Origin: Acinetobacter tianfuensis
GTDB taxonomy: Bacteria; Pseudomonadota; Gammaproteobacteria; Pseudomonadales; Moraxellaceae
Assembly (NCBI RefSeq): GCF_003611465.1
Contig: NZ_RAXV01000013.1
Span: forward strand, 1-64,000
Length of the DNA stretch: 64,000 nucleotides
Reading direction: 5' to 3'
Part shown: in pieces, positions 8,382 through 18,347 of the stretch
Numbering within the stretch: the stretch's first letter is position 1
Layout of the letters: the number at the start of each line of letters is the position of its first letter
Position numbers and translations under genes: made by a program
Notes under the pieces: model-generated
The model's database searches: none
What the model was told of the DNA's origin: nothing
What the model saw: only the letters and a program-made list of their open reading frames with translations

Positions 8382-10517
8382 ATGAGTAAGTTTAACCATC
8401 ACCCATTGTACGCTGCTCTGCTTGGGGCATTTGCAGCTCCTTCTCTCTTTGCAGAAACAAATCCTGTATCTGAACAAACCCATCAGCTTTCTACAATTGT
8501 GGTGTCTGCAGCGGGCTTTGAACAAGATATTAAAAACGCGCCAGCATCTATTAGCGTTGTGACTAAAGAAGATATTGAAAAGAAAAATGCAACCAGCATT
8601 GCAGATCTTTTGGCTGATGTCCCTGGTATTGATGTTCGAAATGGTGTGGGGAAAACTGGCGGTTTAAATGTCAGTATGCGCGGTATGAAAGCTGCTGACA
8701 CAATGATTCTCATTGATGGCCGCCGCCAAACAACCGCTTCTGAAAATATTATGCCAAATGGATTTGCAGAGGCATCAACTAGCTTTATGCCGCCGCTTTC
8801 AGCAATTGAGCGGATTGAAGTTATTCGCGGTCCAATGTCTACTTTATATGGAGCAGATGCAATGGGCGGTGTCATTAACATCATTACAAAAAAAGTAAGT
8901 GATGAATGGAATGGCAATGTAACTGTTAGCGGCAATCTAATGGAGCACAAGGAAGAATCAGATTCTTGGAAAACCAGTTTTCTTCTAAATGGCCCGCTTG
9001 TCAGTGAAAAATTAGGCCTGCAGCTTCGCGGCAGCTATTATGACCGCAACCGGTCTGAACGTATTAATAACGGCACAAGCCGAGATCCTCGTCCTACTGA
9101 AGCCAAAAACTATGATTTTGGCGGAAAGTTAACACTTAACCTCAACGATAATAATTCACTTTGGTTAGATAGTTTTACGTCTAAGCAAACCTATTCTAAT
9201 GATGACAACCGCTTAGGTAACAAAGATACACCTGCCAAAGCTAATGGCTACAAAGATGAATTAGAATTTTCTCGCACACAATTCGCTATCGGCCATCAAA
9301 GTGACTATGGTTTTGGTATATGGAAATCATATGTGAGTCATTCCGAAACGGAAACAGATGGCCGCACCTTGCCGACTGACGCCTTCCCTAAAGGCAGCAG
9401 CAATCCATTAATCGGTACTGACCGTACTTTAAAAAGTACAGATCTTATTGCTGACAGCCATATCATTTCAGAAATTGGCGCACATAAGCTGACTCTTGGG
9501 ACTGAATTTAAAAAAATTGAAATCGAAGATAATATTGCCGAACATATCACTGCTAAAAAGCTCTTTGATAAAAACTCATGGTCCGTTTACGCTGAAGATG
9601 AATGGCGTATTATAGATAACTTAGCATTGACACTGGGCGGCCGCTACGAGGATCATTCCGGTTTTGGAGGACACTTTAGCCCTCGCGCATATTTAGTATG
9701 GAATACCAATGATATTCTTACTTTTAAAGGCGGCGTGAGTACAGGTTACAAAGCGCCGACGCCAAAGGATCTTGAAAATGGTTTAGTCGATATGAGCGGT
9801 CAAGGCTCGACTTATATATTTGGCAATCCAAATCTTAAACCTGAAACCTCCACAAATTATGAACTAGGTTTCAATCTGCAGCCAAATGATAAAATCAACT
9901 TTACAGCAACGGGTTTTTACAACCAGATAGAAGACGCAATTATTAGCAATGATCTTTCTGGTCAAGCCATTTGTCCAGTAGCTAACTGCTCACAAGATAT
10001 TAATGCCCAAGAAGCCAAAGTATACGGCGTGGAAACAGCTCTTCAATACAGCATCTTGCCTGAATGGGACATTAAAGCAGGCTATACATATACAAAAAGT
10101 GAAGTGACCGATGGCGAAAATGAAGGCCTGTACTACAATAATAATCCGCGTGATGCCTTTAACTTAACTTCAACTTGGCATGTCAACCCTGATCTTGATC
10201 TATGGCTGCAGCACGAATACAAGTCTAGCCGTACTCGCTTTACCAGTACGCCAACTTCGAGTGATAACTTAGAAATTTATAAAATGTACGGCAACAAGTT
10301 TGCGGGTTACAACCTATTTAACTTTGGTGCCAGCTATACAATGAATGACCAAGTACGTCTAAATATGGCTGTAAATAATTTACTGGATAAAGACTTTACA
10401 GAAAATCAGACTGTAAATAATGTCACAGGCTATAAGTACCTTTCTACTGGCCGAAGTACATCAGGCACTTATCTGCCGGGCCGCAATTACTGGCTCTCTA
10501 TTTCTTATGACTTTTAA
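8382..10517 (+). CDS. TonB-dependent outer-membrane receptor, FepA/CirA-like
   Basis: 711 residues from the ATG at 8382, which follows GGAATTCTTTT and opens a signal peptide (MSKFNHHPLYAALLGAF...LFA). A longer in-frame start at 8232 would add an implausible 50-residue extension. After the signal comes a TonB-box-like segment STIVVSA, a plug domain with TIADLLADVPGI-type and IEVIRGPMSTLYGADAMGG motifs, and a 22-strand barrel ending in an aromatic residue (SISYDF). FepA- and CirA-type receptors import catecholate siderophores. A Fur-like site lies upstream and a terminator follows. The exact ligand is not predictable. Confidence 0.88.
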   Translation: MSKFNHHPLYAALLGAFAAPSLFAETNPVSEQTHQLSTIVVSAAGFEQDIKNAPASISVVTKEDIEKKNATSIADLLADVPGIDVRNGVGKTGGLNVSMRGMKAADTMILIDGRRQTTASENIMPNGFAEASTSFMPPLSAIERIEVIRGPMSTLYGADAMGGVINIITKKVSDEWNGNVTVSGNLMEHKEESDSWKTSFLLNGPLVSEKLGLQLRGSYYDRNRSERINNGTSRDPRPTEAKNYDFGGKLTLNLNDNNSLWLDSFTSKQTYSNDDNRLGNKDTPAKANGYKDELEFSRTQFAIGHQSDYGFGIWKSYVSHSETETDGRTLPTDAFPKGSSNPLIGTDRTLKSTDLIADSHIISEIGAHKLTLGTEFKKIEIEDNIAEHITAKKLFDKNSWSVYAEDEWRIIDNLALTLGGRYEDHSGFGGHFSPRAYLVWNTNDILTFKGGVSTGYKAPTPKDLENGLVDMSGQGSTYIFGNPNLKPETSTNYELGFNLQPNDKINFTATGFYNQIEDAIISNDLSGQAICPVANCSQDINAQEAKVYGVETALQYSILPEWDIKAGYTYTKSEVTDGENEGLYYNNNPRDAFNLTSTWHVNPDLDLWLQHEYKSSRTRFTSTPTSSDNLEIYKMYGNKFAGYNLFNFGASYTMNDQVRLNMAVNNLLDKDFTENQTVNNVTGYKYLSTGRSTSGTYLPGRNYWLSISYDF

Positions 10518-10540
10518 GTATTAAAAAATAGAATTAACCA

Positions 10541-10565
10541 AAACCCTGCTCCAGCAGGGTTTTTT
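10541..10565 (+). terminator. terminator after the first receptor gene
   Basis: AAACCCTGCT-CC-AGCAGGGTTTTTT hairpin plus T-run. Confidence 0.85.
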
Positions 10566-10814
10566 CATAAATATGAGTTAATATTTTAAATTTCTCGAAT
10601 GAAGTGACTTCAACTCAACATAGGCCTGCCGCTGCAAAAATTTTATATTTTGTTTAACTATTATTAATTCCCATAAAAATCTTTAAAAACCATCTAATTT
10701 TCCAATTTTTATACAATACACAGAGTTAAATACAATTTGTTACATTATTACATTAAACTTTTCACTGCATTTATATTCCAGCATCGTTAATTCCAATTTT
10801 TTGAATATAAAAAC
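10566..10814. other. AT-rich leader region before piuA
   Basis: About 250 bases with no reading frame worth reporting. The content is strongly AT-rich and holds several TATATT- and TACATT-like hexamers. No promoter could be chosen with confidence. The Fur-like site lies immediately downstream. Confidence 0.5.
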
Positions 10815-10833
10815 ATCAATAAGAATCATTATT
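10815..10833. promoter_or_regulatory. putative Fur box before piuA
   Basis: ATCAATAAGAATCATTATT matches the Fur consensus at 13 of 19 positions by my count, 37 bases before the piuA start. The AATCATTAT half is close to ideal. This is where a repressor would block a promoter. Confidence 0.6.
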
Positions 10834-10870
10834 ATTCGCAAACACATTCACAACGACTTTCAGGTTTGTA

Positions 10871-13189
10871 ATGGCCTTCATCAAAACACGTAAGAAAATT
10901 GTTTCTTCTGCGATTGCTTCTTCACTATCTGTAATAGCGGTGAGCGCAATTGCACAAGACCAAATTACTACATTGGAAACTATTCACCAAGATGTCGCTG
11001 CAGAACAAAAGCAGGGCTTAAAAGTAGACCAATCTGCGAACAGCAAATTTACAGCGCCTCTTTTAGATACCCCTAAATCAGTGTCTGTTATTTCAAAACA
11101 GCTGATTGAAGACACACAAGTGACAACTTTAAGCGATGCTTTACGTACAGTCCCAGGTATTACCCTAGGCGCAGGTGAAGGCGGCAACCCAAATGGCGAC
11201 CGTCCATTTATCCGCGGTTACAGCTCTGAAAGCTCAATGTATTTAGATGGTATTCGTAATTCAACATCACAAAACCGTGAAATGTTTGCCATAGAACAAG
11301 TTGAAGTCACTAAAGGTTCTGCTTCTGCCATGGGCGGTGCAGGTACTGTTGGTGGCAGTATCAACATGATTTCTAAAGTTGCTAAGAAAGGTGACTTTTT
11401 AGAAGGCTCTGTTGGCGCAGGTACAGACAATTATCAACGTATCACGCTAGACGGCAACAAAGATTTCGGTAATGGCGTTGCTGCACGTGTTGCGGTAATG
11501 GGTCATAAAAATGAAAAAGCAGGCCAAACGGATGGTGCTGAATATGCACGTGCCGGAATCGCGCCAAGCATTACTTTTGGTTTAGATACCCCTACTCGCG
11601 CGACTTTAGGTTATTACTACTTAAAATCGGATGATACACCTGATTCTGGTGTGCCATACAACAATCCATTCTCTCCTAATACTGATCCTGCAAAAGACTT
11701 TACTCACCTGAATGGAAATGGCAAACCCATTGATGTCAAACAGGGCATTTATTACGGTTGGAAAGATCGTGATTTCCAAAAACAAGAAAACCAAATTGGC
11801 ACCATCAAACTTGAGCATGATTTAACTGATGATTTAACCATCAGCAATACTGCTGTTTACAATAAATCAAAAAATAATTTTCTGTGGACGAACCCAGATG
11901 ATTCCAAAGGTAATATCTACGATAAAACTACTGGTGCATTGACAGGCAATGTTTGGGCGCGTGTGAATTCACGTATTGCCGATACAGAAACCTTTACCGA
12001 CCAGTTAGCATTAACAGGTAAATTTAATACAGGCTCTCTGCTGCATAGCTTTAACTTAGGCGCTGAGTATTCAGATCAAGAAACTGATCGTACCCAATAT
12101 ATTATTAATGGTGAAAACACAACAGGCAGTTCAAGCCAAACGTGTCCGTCTACAGCTCCTGCAGGCTGGTGTACTTCAGTTCAAAATCCAGATCGTGGAA
12201 ATTGGACTGGCAGTATCAGCACAGATGGCGCTGACCAATACAACACGCAAACCAAATCTACTTCGGTTTACTTCTTAGACAGCATAGAGCTTGCTCCAAA
12301 ATGGATTTTAGACTTAGGCCTTCGTTGGGATAAGTTTGATACAGAGCAGACCATGACTTATGGCTCAAAAAATGCTGATGTCGTTAACGGCAAGTTCCAA
12401 ACTGGACATCAAGCTAAAGCAGAAAGTGATACAGACTTCTTCACCTATCAAACTGGCCTGACTTTTAAACCAGTTGAAAATGGCTCTATTTACGTAAGCT
12501 ATGCAACTTCTGCAAATCCTGTTGGTGTTGATGCAGGCGATGGCTCTGAAGGTATCGGTGCGGCGTATAGCAATCTAGATCCAGAAGAAAGCCAAACTTT
12601 TGAGATTGGTACAAAGTGGGACTTGTTAAACGAACGCTTAAGCTTGACTGCAGCAATTTTCCGTACCGAAAAACAAAATGCACGCATTCAGCTTGATCCA
12701 AATACCTATTCAAACATCGGTGAAAGCAAAGTTGATGGTATTGAACTTGGCCTAAACGGCAATATCACTGATAAATGGGCTGTATCTGCTGGCTATACAT
12801 ATTTAGATAGCGAAGCTACTAAAAATGGCATGAGCTGCCGTGGATCAAACTGTACAGACCAAACTGTCTTTAATGGCAACCAAATGCCAAACGTACCAAA
12901 AAACAGCGCAACACTTTGGACTACTTACCAAGTATTACCGCAATTACAGCTTGGTGCTGGCGCAGTCGCTATGGACAAAGTCTATGGTGACCTAGCAAAT
13001 ACCAAATGGGTTCCGGGTTATGTCCGCTACGATGCAATGGCGCGTTATAACGTCAATAAAAATGTTGATTTACAGCTTAACGTCAACAACCTTTCTGACA
13101 AACGTTACTTCACTAAAGCTTATGCATCGCACTATGCTACTGAAGCAGAAGGCCGCAGCGCAGTTCTATCTGTAAACTTCAAATACTAA
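10871..13189 (+). CDS. piuA: TonB-dependent catecholate siderophore receptor, PiuA/Fiu type
   Basis: 772-residue outer-membrane receptor for iron-catechol complexes. It has a signal peptide ending AIAQDQ, a plug with TPKSVSVISKQLIEDTQ, FIRGYSSESSMYLDGIR and VEVTKGSASAMGGAGTVGG, and a long barrel with disulfide-bearing loops (paired cysteines near CPSTAPAGWC and CRGSNC). The C-terminus ends in a phenylalanine-lysine-tyrosine strand typical of barrel assembly. The following piuC gene and the upstream Fur-like site support the PiuA call; Fiu of E. coli has the same neighbour. Receptors of this class also take up catechol-bearing antibiotics in known species. Confidence 0.88.
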   Translation: MAFIKTRKKIVSSAIASSLSVIAVSAIAQDQITTLETIHQDVAAEQKQGLKVDQSANSKFTAPLLDTPKSVSVISKQLIEDTQVTTLSDALRTVPGITLGAGEGGNPNGDRPFIRGYSSESSMYLDGIRNSTSQNREMFAIEQVEVTKGSASAMGGAGTVGGSINMISKVAKKGDFLEGSVGAGTDNYQRITLDGNKDFGNGVAARVAVMGHKNEKAGQTDGAEYARAGIAPSITFGLDTPTRATLGYYYLKSDDTPDSGVPYNNPFSPNTDPAKDFTHLNGNGKPIDVKQGIYYGWKDRDFQKQENQIGTIKLEHDLTDDLTISNTAVYNKSKNNFLWTNPDDSKGNIYDKTTGALTGNVWARVNSRIADTETFTDQLALTGKFNTGSLLHSFNLGAEYSDQETDRTQYIINGENTTGSSSQTCPSTAPAGWCTSVQNPDRGNWTGSISTDGADQYNTQTKSTSVYFLDSIELAPKWILDLGLRWDKFDTEQTMTYGSKNADVVNGKFQTGHQAKAESDTDFFTYQTGLTFKPVENGSIYVSYATSANPVGVDAGDGSEGIGAAYSNLDPEESQTFEIGTKWDLLNERLSLTAAIFRTEKQNARIQLDPNTYSNIGESKVDGIELGLNGNITDKWAVSAGYTYLDSEATKNGMSCRGSNCTDQTVFNGNQMPNVPKNSATLWTTYQVLPQLQLGAGAVAMDKVYGDLANTKWVPGYVRYDAMARYNVNKNVDLQLNVNNLSDKRYFTKAYASHYATEAEGRSAVLSVNFKY

Positions 13190-13226
13190 GCCAAGAAAAT
13201 TCCATAATTCATTTATGGAGTTAACC

Positions 13227-13255
13227 AAAAATAGCCTCGTTTCGAGGCTATTTTT
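13227..13255 (+). terminator. terminator between piuA and piuC
   Basis: AAAATAGCCTCG-TT-CGAGGCTATTTTT hairpin with T-run. It should limit readthrough from piuA, so piuC may be expressed at a lower level or from its own promoter. Confidence 0.75.
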
Positions 13256-13299
13256 GTATATGATCAAAACATAAACATTACATTTTCAAAGGTCAGGCC

Positions 13300-13983
13300 G
13301 TGATTCACCATATTCCAAATATATTGAGCAAAGAACAAGTCAGCTACTTTCGCACAGAGATGGAAAAAGTTGAATGGATGAACGGTCAAAAAACCACGGG
13401 TTCAATGTCCAAAAATGTTAAAAACAACCAGCAGCTGGATGCAGAGCATCCATTAACACAGCACTTGGGCAATATTATTCTGCACGAACTGTCACAGCAT
13501 GCGCTGTTTACATCTGCAGCACTGCCTTTACATATCCTGCCGCCTTATTTTAACCGCTATGAAAATGGCGAAACCTTTGGTTTCCATGTCGATAATGCAA
13601 TCCGCTGGCTGCCCGGCAGCAATCAAAAAATCCGCACAGACCTGTCCTGCACAATTTTCCTCAGTGAGCCAGAAGACTATGAAGGCGGTGAACTTGTGGT
13701 AGAAGATACTTATGGCTACCACGAAGTAAAATTACCCGCAGGCGATTTGATTTTGTATCCATCCACCAGTGTGCATGAGGTTAGTCCTGTCACTTCAGGC
13801 TGCCGAATGGCTTCATTTTTTTGGCTGCAAAGCATGATCCGTGAAGATGCAGAGCGCCACATGCTCTTTAATTTAGATCAAAGTATTCAAAACTTGCGTA
13901 TGCAATTGGGCGACACGCATGCTGAAGCAGTTAAACTGACCAGCTTGTATCATAACCTCATCAGAAAATGGGCCGAAATTTAA
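13300..13983 (+). CDS. piuC: Fe(II)/2-oxoglutarate-dependent hydroxylase PiuC (YbiX family)
   Basis: 227-residue cytoplasmic oxygenase. The iron triad is visible: His and Asp in FGFHVDNAIR (about residue 95) and the distal His in STSVHEVSPV (about 158), followed by the 2-oxoglutarate Arg in GCRMASFFW. Translation starts at GTG (13300), with AGG just upstream. Family members sit next to Fiu/PiuA-type receptors and are iron-responsive, but their substrate is not established. The next gene begins 33 bases downstream, so the two probably form an operon. Confidence 0.92.
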   Translation: MIHHIPNILSKEQVSYFRTEMEKVEWMNGQKTTGSMSKNVKNNQQLDAEHPLTQHLGNIILHELSQHALFTSAALPLHILPPYFNRYENGETFGFHVDNAIRWLPGSNQKIRTDLSCTIFLSEPEDYEGGELVVEDTYGYHEVKLPAGDLILYPSTSVHEVSPVTSGCRMASFFWLQSMIREDAERHMLFNLDQSIQNLRMQLGDTHAEAVKLTSLYHNLIRKWAEI

Positions 13984-14016
13984 ACCCCAATGCCAATCTG
14001 CTTGGACTAATTTTAT

Positions 14017-15120
14017 ATGACTGATCCCAACATTCTACCGCCGTTAACGCAAATCCCGCCGCACCTGCAAACCATTGCTGATTATGAAAAGCAGGCTCAA
14101 AAACACCTGCCAGATATGGTATGGCAGTACCTTCAAGGCGGCGCAATGAATGAACACAGTCTGCGCAGTAATCTGCAGCAATTTGCAGATATTCAGCTTT
14201 TCCCCCGTATGCTGAAAGATCTGACTCAAGGCCATACCCGCATCGAGCTCTTCGGGCAAAGTTTTCCGCATCCTATTTTTGCTGCTCCTATTGGACATCA
14301 GCTGCAGTACCACCCAGATGCTGAAGCAGCCACAGCACTTGCAGCAGAAGTGCTGGGCAGCAATATGGTGCTAAGCACATTTACCAACACCGACATGCGT
14401 TCATTAAAGAAAGAAAATCCGCGCAAATGGTTTCAGCTCTACTGGCAAGGTGAACGTGAAAAGTCGCTGGCATTGGTAAAAATGGCGGAAGAACATCAAT
14501 ATACTGCAATTGTCATCACGGTGGATTCACCGCATACAGGCGTGCGTGACCGCGAGCGCCGCGTGTTCCACTATTTGCCTGAGCACATGCAGCACCCGCA
14601 TACGCCTGTACATATTCCTCTGCCCGAACTGCAAGACAATGACCATCCCGTGTTCCAAGGCCTGATGAAAATTGCCCCGACATGGGATGATATTGCTTGG
14701 ATCGTGAAGCAAACAGCCTTGCCTGTGCTGCTCAAAGGCATATTGCACCCGCTGGATGCAAAACTGGCCATTGAACATGGCGTACAAGGCATTATTGTGT
14801 CCAATCACGGCGGGCGGGTTTTAGACACTGGCATTTCCCCGCTGACCGCCTTAACACTGATCAAAGCAGCCGTTCCAGATAATTTTCCACTTTTATATGA
14901 TGGCGGCATACGGCGCGGCTCCGATATCTTTAAAGCGATTGCCCTTGGTGCATCGGCCGTTTTGATCGGCCGGCCATGCATTTATGGATTGGCCGCAGCA
15001 GGCGCTTTAGGGGTTGCGCATGTACTTAAAATTCTAAAAGAAGAATTTGAAGTCACAATGGCTTTAATGGGAACTGCTACCGTAAATGAAATCACGGCAG
15101 ATTATATTTTTCAAAAATAG
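14017..15120 (+). CDS. FMN-dependent alpha-hydroxy-acid oxidase/dehydrogenase
   Basis: 367 residues of the glycolate oxidase/lactate dehydrogenase family. TIM-barrel landmarks are present: PIFAAPIGHQ, FQLYWQGE, VITVDSPHTGVRDRE, the catalytic Lys in LLKGILHP, the His-Arg pair in VSNHGGRVLD (family usual SNHGGRQLD) and the FMN phosphate site YDGGIRRGSD...GRPCIYG. It oxidises a 2-hydroxyacid to a 2-oxoacid; lactate, glycolate or mandelate cannot be told apart. It lacks membrane anchors. Position directly after piuC suggests an iron-regulated role, which is inference. Confidence 0.85.
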   Translation: MTDPNILPPLTQIPPHLQTIADYEKQAQKHLPDMVWQYLQGGAMNEHSLRSNLQQFADIQLFPRMLKDLTQGHTRIELFGQSFPHPIFAAPIGHQLQYHPDAEAATALAAEVLGSNMVLSTFTNTDMRSLKKENPRKWFQLYWQGEREKSLALVKMAEEHQYTAIVITVDSPHTGVRDRERRVFHYLPEHMQHPHTPVHIPLPELQDNDHPVFQGLMKIAPTWDDIAWIVKQTALPVLLKGILHPLDAKLAIEHGVQGIIVSNHGGRVLDTGISPLTALTLIKAAVPDNFPLLYDGGIRRGSDIFKAIALGASAVLIGRPCIYGLAAAGALGVAHVLKILKEEFEVTMALMGTATVNEITADYIFQK

Positions 15121-15387
15121 CGTTTTTATAGAAAAATATTTTCCATAAACAAATACTCAACGCAAAAATAGGAAAATATTTCCGGAATACTTGGACTAAT
15201 ATTTAGTTATAGCTTTACAAGTGCCGCGGTAAACTTAAGTAAAATAAATTCCATAGGAAATACTTATACTTTTGACTCATCACACCGAGTTTATGCTTGT
15301 AAATTGCTACAATAGACACAATCTATATAAGCAGTACCTTCAGTTATCTAAGCATTAACACCAAGCTGCTGCACAAGGAGTTCCCTC
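15121..15387. promoter_or_regulatory. leuA upstream region with an extended -10 promoter
   Basis: A TGCTACAAT element at 15305-15313 fits an extended -10 promoter and lies about 75 bases before the leuA ATG. AAGGAG at 15375-15380 is the ribosome binding site. Upstream are dyad-like GGAAAATATTTCC (15171-15183) and related GGAAATA-type repeats of unknown role. No leucine-rich leader peptide with an attenuator is seen. Confidence 0.5.
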
Positions 15388-17085
15388 ATGATGTTGGCTG
15401 ATCCAAGTAAAAAGTACCGTCGCATGTATCAACGTGTTGATCTACCTGACCGTCAATGGCCGAATAACGAAATTACAAAAGCGCCAATTTGGATGAGTAC
15501 CGACCTGCGTGACGGTAACCAAGCGATTTTCGAACCAATGAACATGGAACAAAAATTTAAAATGTTCCAAATGTTGGTAAAAATTGGTTTCAAGCATATT
15601 GAAATCGGCTTCCCTTCTGCATCGCAAATCGATTTCGATTTCACCCGCAAATTGATTGAAGAAAATCATATTCCAGACGATGTTTATATCGAAGTTTTGG
15701 TTCAAGCGCGTGATCATTTGATCCAGCGTACATTTGAGTCTTTGCAAGGCGCTAAACGCGCGATCGTGCATATCTACAACTCGAACTCTCCGACTTTCCG
15801 CAACAAAGTCTTGAATGTAGACGTTGCTGGCGCGAAACAATTGGCGATCAATGCTGCAACCAAAGTGAAAGAATACGCAGCCAAACAGCCTGAAACTGAA
15901 TTTGTATTCCAGTACAGCCCTGAATGCTTCACAGCGACTGAATTAGAAGTTGCGAAAGATGTCTGCGATGCTGTCACTGAAATCTGGGAAGCGTCTCCAA
16001 CCAATAAAGTGATCTTGAACTTGCCAGCGACTGTCGAAGTTTCAGGTCCAAATGTGTATGCAGACCAAGTGGAATGGATGCACCGCAATATTGAACGCCG
16101 TGATGGCGTGATCATTTCTGTACACTGCCACAACGACCGCGGCTGCGGTATTGCAGCATCTGAATTGGCTATTATGGCTGGTGCAGACCGTGTCGAAGGC
16201 TGTGTATTCGGTAATGGCGAACGTACAGGCAACGTCGACGTTGCGGCGATTGCATTGAATATGTATACCCAAGGTGTAGCGCCGAACCTAGATTTTTCCA
16301 ATATCAACGAAATCATTGCAACGGTTGAAGAATGCACAGGCTTGCCTGTACACCCTCGCCACCCATATGCAGGCGACTTGGTCTTTACCGCATTCTCTGG
16401 CTCTCACCAAGATGCCATTAAAAAAGGTTTTGAGTACCAAAAGAACGAAGAAATTTGGGACATGCCTTACTTGCCTATCGACCCGAAAGACTTGGGCCGT
16501 GACTATGATGCAGTAATCCGTGTGAACTCGCAGTCTGGTAAAGGCGGCATCGCTTACTTGCTAGAGTCCAACTATAACGTCGTATTGCCGCGCCGCTTGC
16601 AAATTGAATTCTCTCAAGTGGTGCAGCAAGTTGCCGATGCTGAAGGCGTAGAAGTATCTGCACAGCACATTTGGGATTTGTTCAAGAAAACTTATGTCGA
16701 AGTCAAAGACACGCATTATTCAACTCAAAACTACAAATTGTCAGATGAAAATGGCAAGCAAGTGATTGAGCTTGAAGTATCTGTTAACGGCGTGAGCCAG
16801 CAATTGCGCGGTGAAGGCAACGGCCCGATTTCTGCAATTTTAGATGCGCTTCAATTGCCGATTGACGTCTTGAACTATGAAGAGCGCAGTATCGGTTCAG
16901 GCGCAAACGCAAAAGCATTGGCTTTAGTTGAACTTCAAGTGAAAGGTTCTGGCAAATCTGTGTTTGGCGCAGGTGTGCATGACAACATCGTAACCTCTTC
17001 AATTGATGCGATTATTGCCTCAACTAACCGCTTAATTGATCAAGGTTTGCTTAGTGCTGAACAAGTGGTTGCTGCCGCTGTATAA
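15388..17085 (+). CDS. leuA: 2-isopropylmalate synthase
   Basis: First committed step of leucine synthesis: acetyl-CoA plus 2-oxoisovalerate. The 565-residue protein is the long form. The catalytic domain starts with STDLRDGNQAI (residues 38-48), has the metal-binding HCHND motif and the GNGERTGNVD signature, and is followed by a C-terminal regulatory domain where leucine feedback acts. Two ATGs lie in tandem; the first follows AAGGAG by seven bases. It is monocistronic, ended by a hairpin. The other leu genes are not in the window. Confidence 0.95.
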   Translation: MMLADPSKKYRRMYQRVDLPDRQWPNNEITKAPIWMSTDLRDGNQAIFEPMNMEQKFKMFQMLVKIGFKHIEIGFPSASQIDFDFTRKLIEENHIPDDVYIEVLVQARDHLIQRTFESLQGAKRAIVHIYNSNSPTFRNKVLNVDVAGAKQLAINAATKVKEYAAKQPETEFVFQYSPECFTATELEVAKDVCDAVTEIWEASPTNKVILNLPATVEVSGPNVYADQVEWMHRNIERRDGVIISVHCHNDRGCGIAASELAIMAGADRVEGCVFGNGERTGNVDVAAIALNMYTQGVAPNLDFSNINEIIATVEECTGLPVHPRHPYAGDLVFTAFSGSHQDAIKKGFEYQKNEEIWDMPYLPIDPKDLGRDYDAVIRVNSQSGKGGIAYLLESNYNVVLPRRLQIEFSQVVQQVADAEGVEVSAQHIWDLFKKTYVEVKDTHYSTQNYKLSDENGKQVIELEVSVNGVSQQLRGEGNGPISAILDALQLPIDVLNYEERSIGSGANAKALALVELQVKGSGKSVFGAGVHDNIVTSSIDAIIASTNRLIDQGLLSAEQVVAAAV

Positions 17086-17122
17086 GCTTTAACTATAATT
17101 CATAGCACCAAAATGACTTTAG

Positions 17123-17150
17123 AAGGATACCCACAAGTGGTATCCTTTTA
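17123..17150 (+). terminator. leuA: terminator after leuA
   Basis: AAGGATACC / GGTATCCTT stem with a T-rich tail. Confidence 0.8.
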
Positions 17151-17186
17151 TTTATTGATACTAAAGATTTAAGGCGAACTATTCCT

Positions 17187-18347
17187 GTGTCTTTTCCTGC
17201 TGACTCCGTGGGCCTTGTTGTCCCGCAAAAGTTCCTCTTTGAAGAGCCTTTAGAGCTCGAATGCGGCCGCATACTCCCCCGCTTTGAAATCATGGCCGAA
17301 ACTTACGGCACTTTAAATGCCGATAAATCCAATGCGATTTTAATTTGCCATGCCTTATCGGGCCATCATCATGCGGCAGGTTATCACCATGAAGACGATA
17401 AAAAAGCCGGCTGGTGGGATTCTTGCATTGGTCCAGGCAAAGCCATTGATACGTCGAAATTCTTTGTTGTTTCACTCAACAATATTGGCGGATGCAGTGG
17501 TTCAACTGGCCCGACTTCGCCCAACCCAGAAAATGAAAACCGCCCCTATGGCCCAGATTTTCCACTGGTAACGGTGCGTGACTGGGTAAAAACCCAGGCC
17601 ATGCTGTCTGACCTGCTCGGCATTGAAACTTGGGATGCTGTGATCGGCGGCTCATTAGGCGGCATGCAGGCGCTGCAATGGTCTGTAGATTATCCAGACC
17701 GTTTACGCAAATGTGTGATTATTGCCAGTGCGCCAAAATTATCTGCGCAAAATATTGCCTTTAATGAAGTAGCGCGCCAGTCAATTCTGTCTGACCCAGA
17801 CTTCCATCATGGCCGTTATTTGGAACATGACAGCTACCCTAAACGCGGCCTGATCTTAGCGCGTATGGTTGGCCATATTACCTACCTGTCTGAAGAAGCC
17901 ATGAAACAAAAATTTGGCCGTGACTTAAAGTCTGGCAAATTTATGTATGGTTTTGATGTCGAATTCCAAGTTGAAAGCTATTTACGCTATCAAGGCGAAC
18001 AATTCAGCCGCAACTTTGATGCCAACACCTATTTGATTATGACCAAAGCTTTAGACTACTTTGACCCTTCACGTGAATATGAACAGTCTTTAGTGAAAGC
18101 TATGGCCAATACCAAATGTAAATTCCTCGTGGTTTCATTTACAACAGACTGGCGCTTCACGCCTGCCCGCTCAGTTGAAATTGTCGACGCATTGATTACA
18201 AATCATAAGCCAGTCAGCTATTTAGATATTAATGCAGAACAAGGACATGACTCTTTCCTCTTCCCAATTCCGCTATATGTAAAATCAATACGCGCATTTT
18301 TAGGCGGTGAAGAACACTTGAAAGCAACCGCGAAGGAGGCCGTATAA
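17187..18347 (+). CDS. metX: MetX homoserine O-acyltransferase (probably succinyl)
   Basis: Alpha/beta-hydrolase enzyme that activates homoserine for methionine synthesis. It has 386 residues: [12 protein letters not shown] oxyanion region, nucleophile Ser in [14 protein letters not shown], and the Asp (FTTDWRF) and His ([10 protein letters not shown]) of the triad. Start is GTG at 17187 with AAGG twelve bases upstream. Published work has found that MetX proteins with metW next to them in gammaproteobacteria, including Acinetobacter, mostly use succinyl-CoA; that specificity is taken from the literature, not read here. It overlaps metW by one base. Confidence 0.93.
   Translation: MSFPADSVGLVVPQKFLFEEPLELECGRILPRFEIMAETYGTLNADKSNAILICHALSGHHHAAGYHHEDDKKAGWWDSCIGPGKAIDTSKFFVVSLNNIGGCSGSTGPTSPNPENENRPYGPDFPLVTVRDWVKTQAMLSDLLGIETWDAVIGGSLGGMQALQWSVDYPDRLRKCVIIASAPKLSAQNIAFNEVARQSILSDPDFHHGRYLEHDSYPKRGLILARMVGHITYLSEEAMKQKFGRDLKSGKFMYGFDVEFQVESYLRYQGEQFSRNFDANTYLIMTKALDYFDPSREYEQSLVKAMANTKCKFLVVSFTTDWRFTPARSVEIVDALITNHKPVSYLDINAEQGHDSFLFPIPLYVKSIRAFLGGEEHLKATAKEAV

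Noticed and set aside
15293-15358. Short frame before leuA with four leucines, possible leader peptide
   Set aside because: The best promoter element (15305-15313) lies inside the frame, there is no ribosome binding site and no attenuator hairpin follows.
15774-16337. Long minus-strand frame inside leuA (187 codons)
   Set aside because: Antisense to a strongly supported gene; composition is that of a shadow frame.
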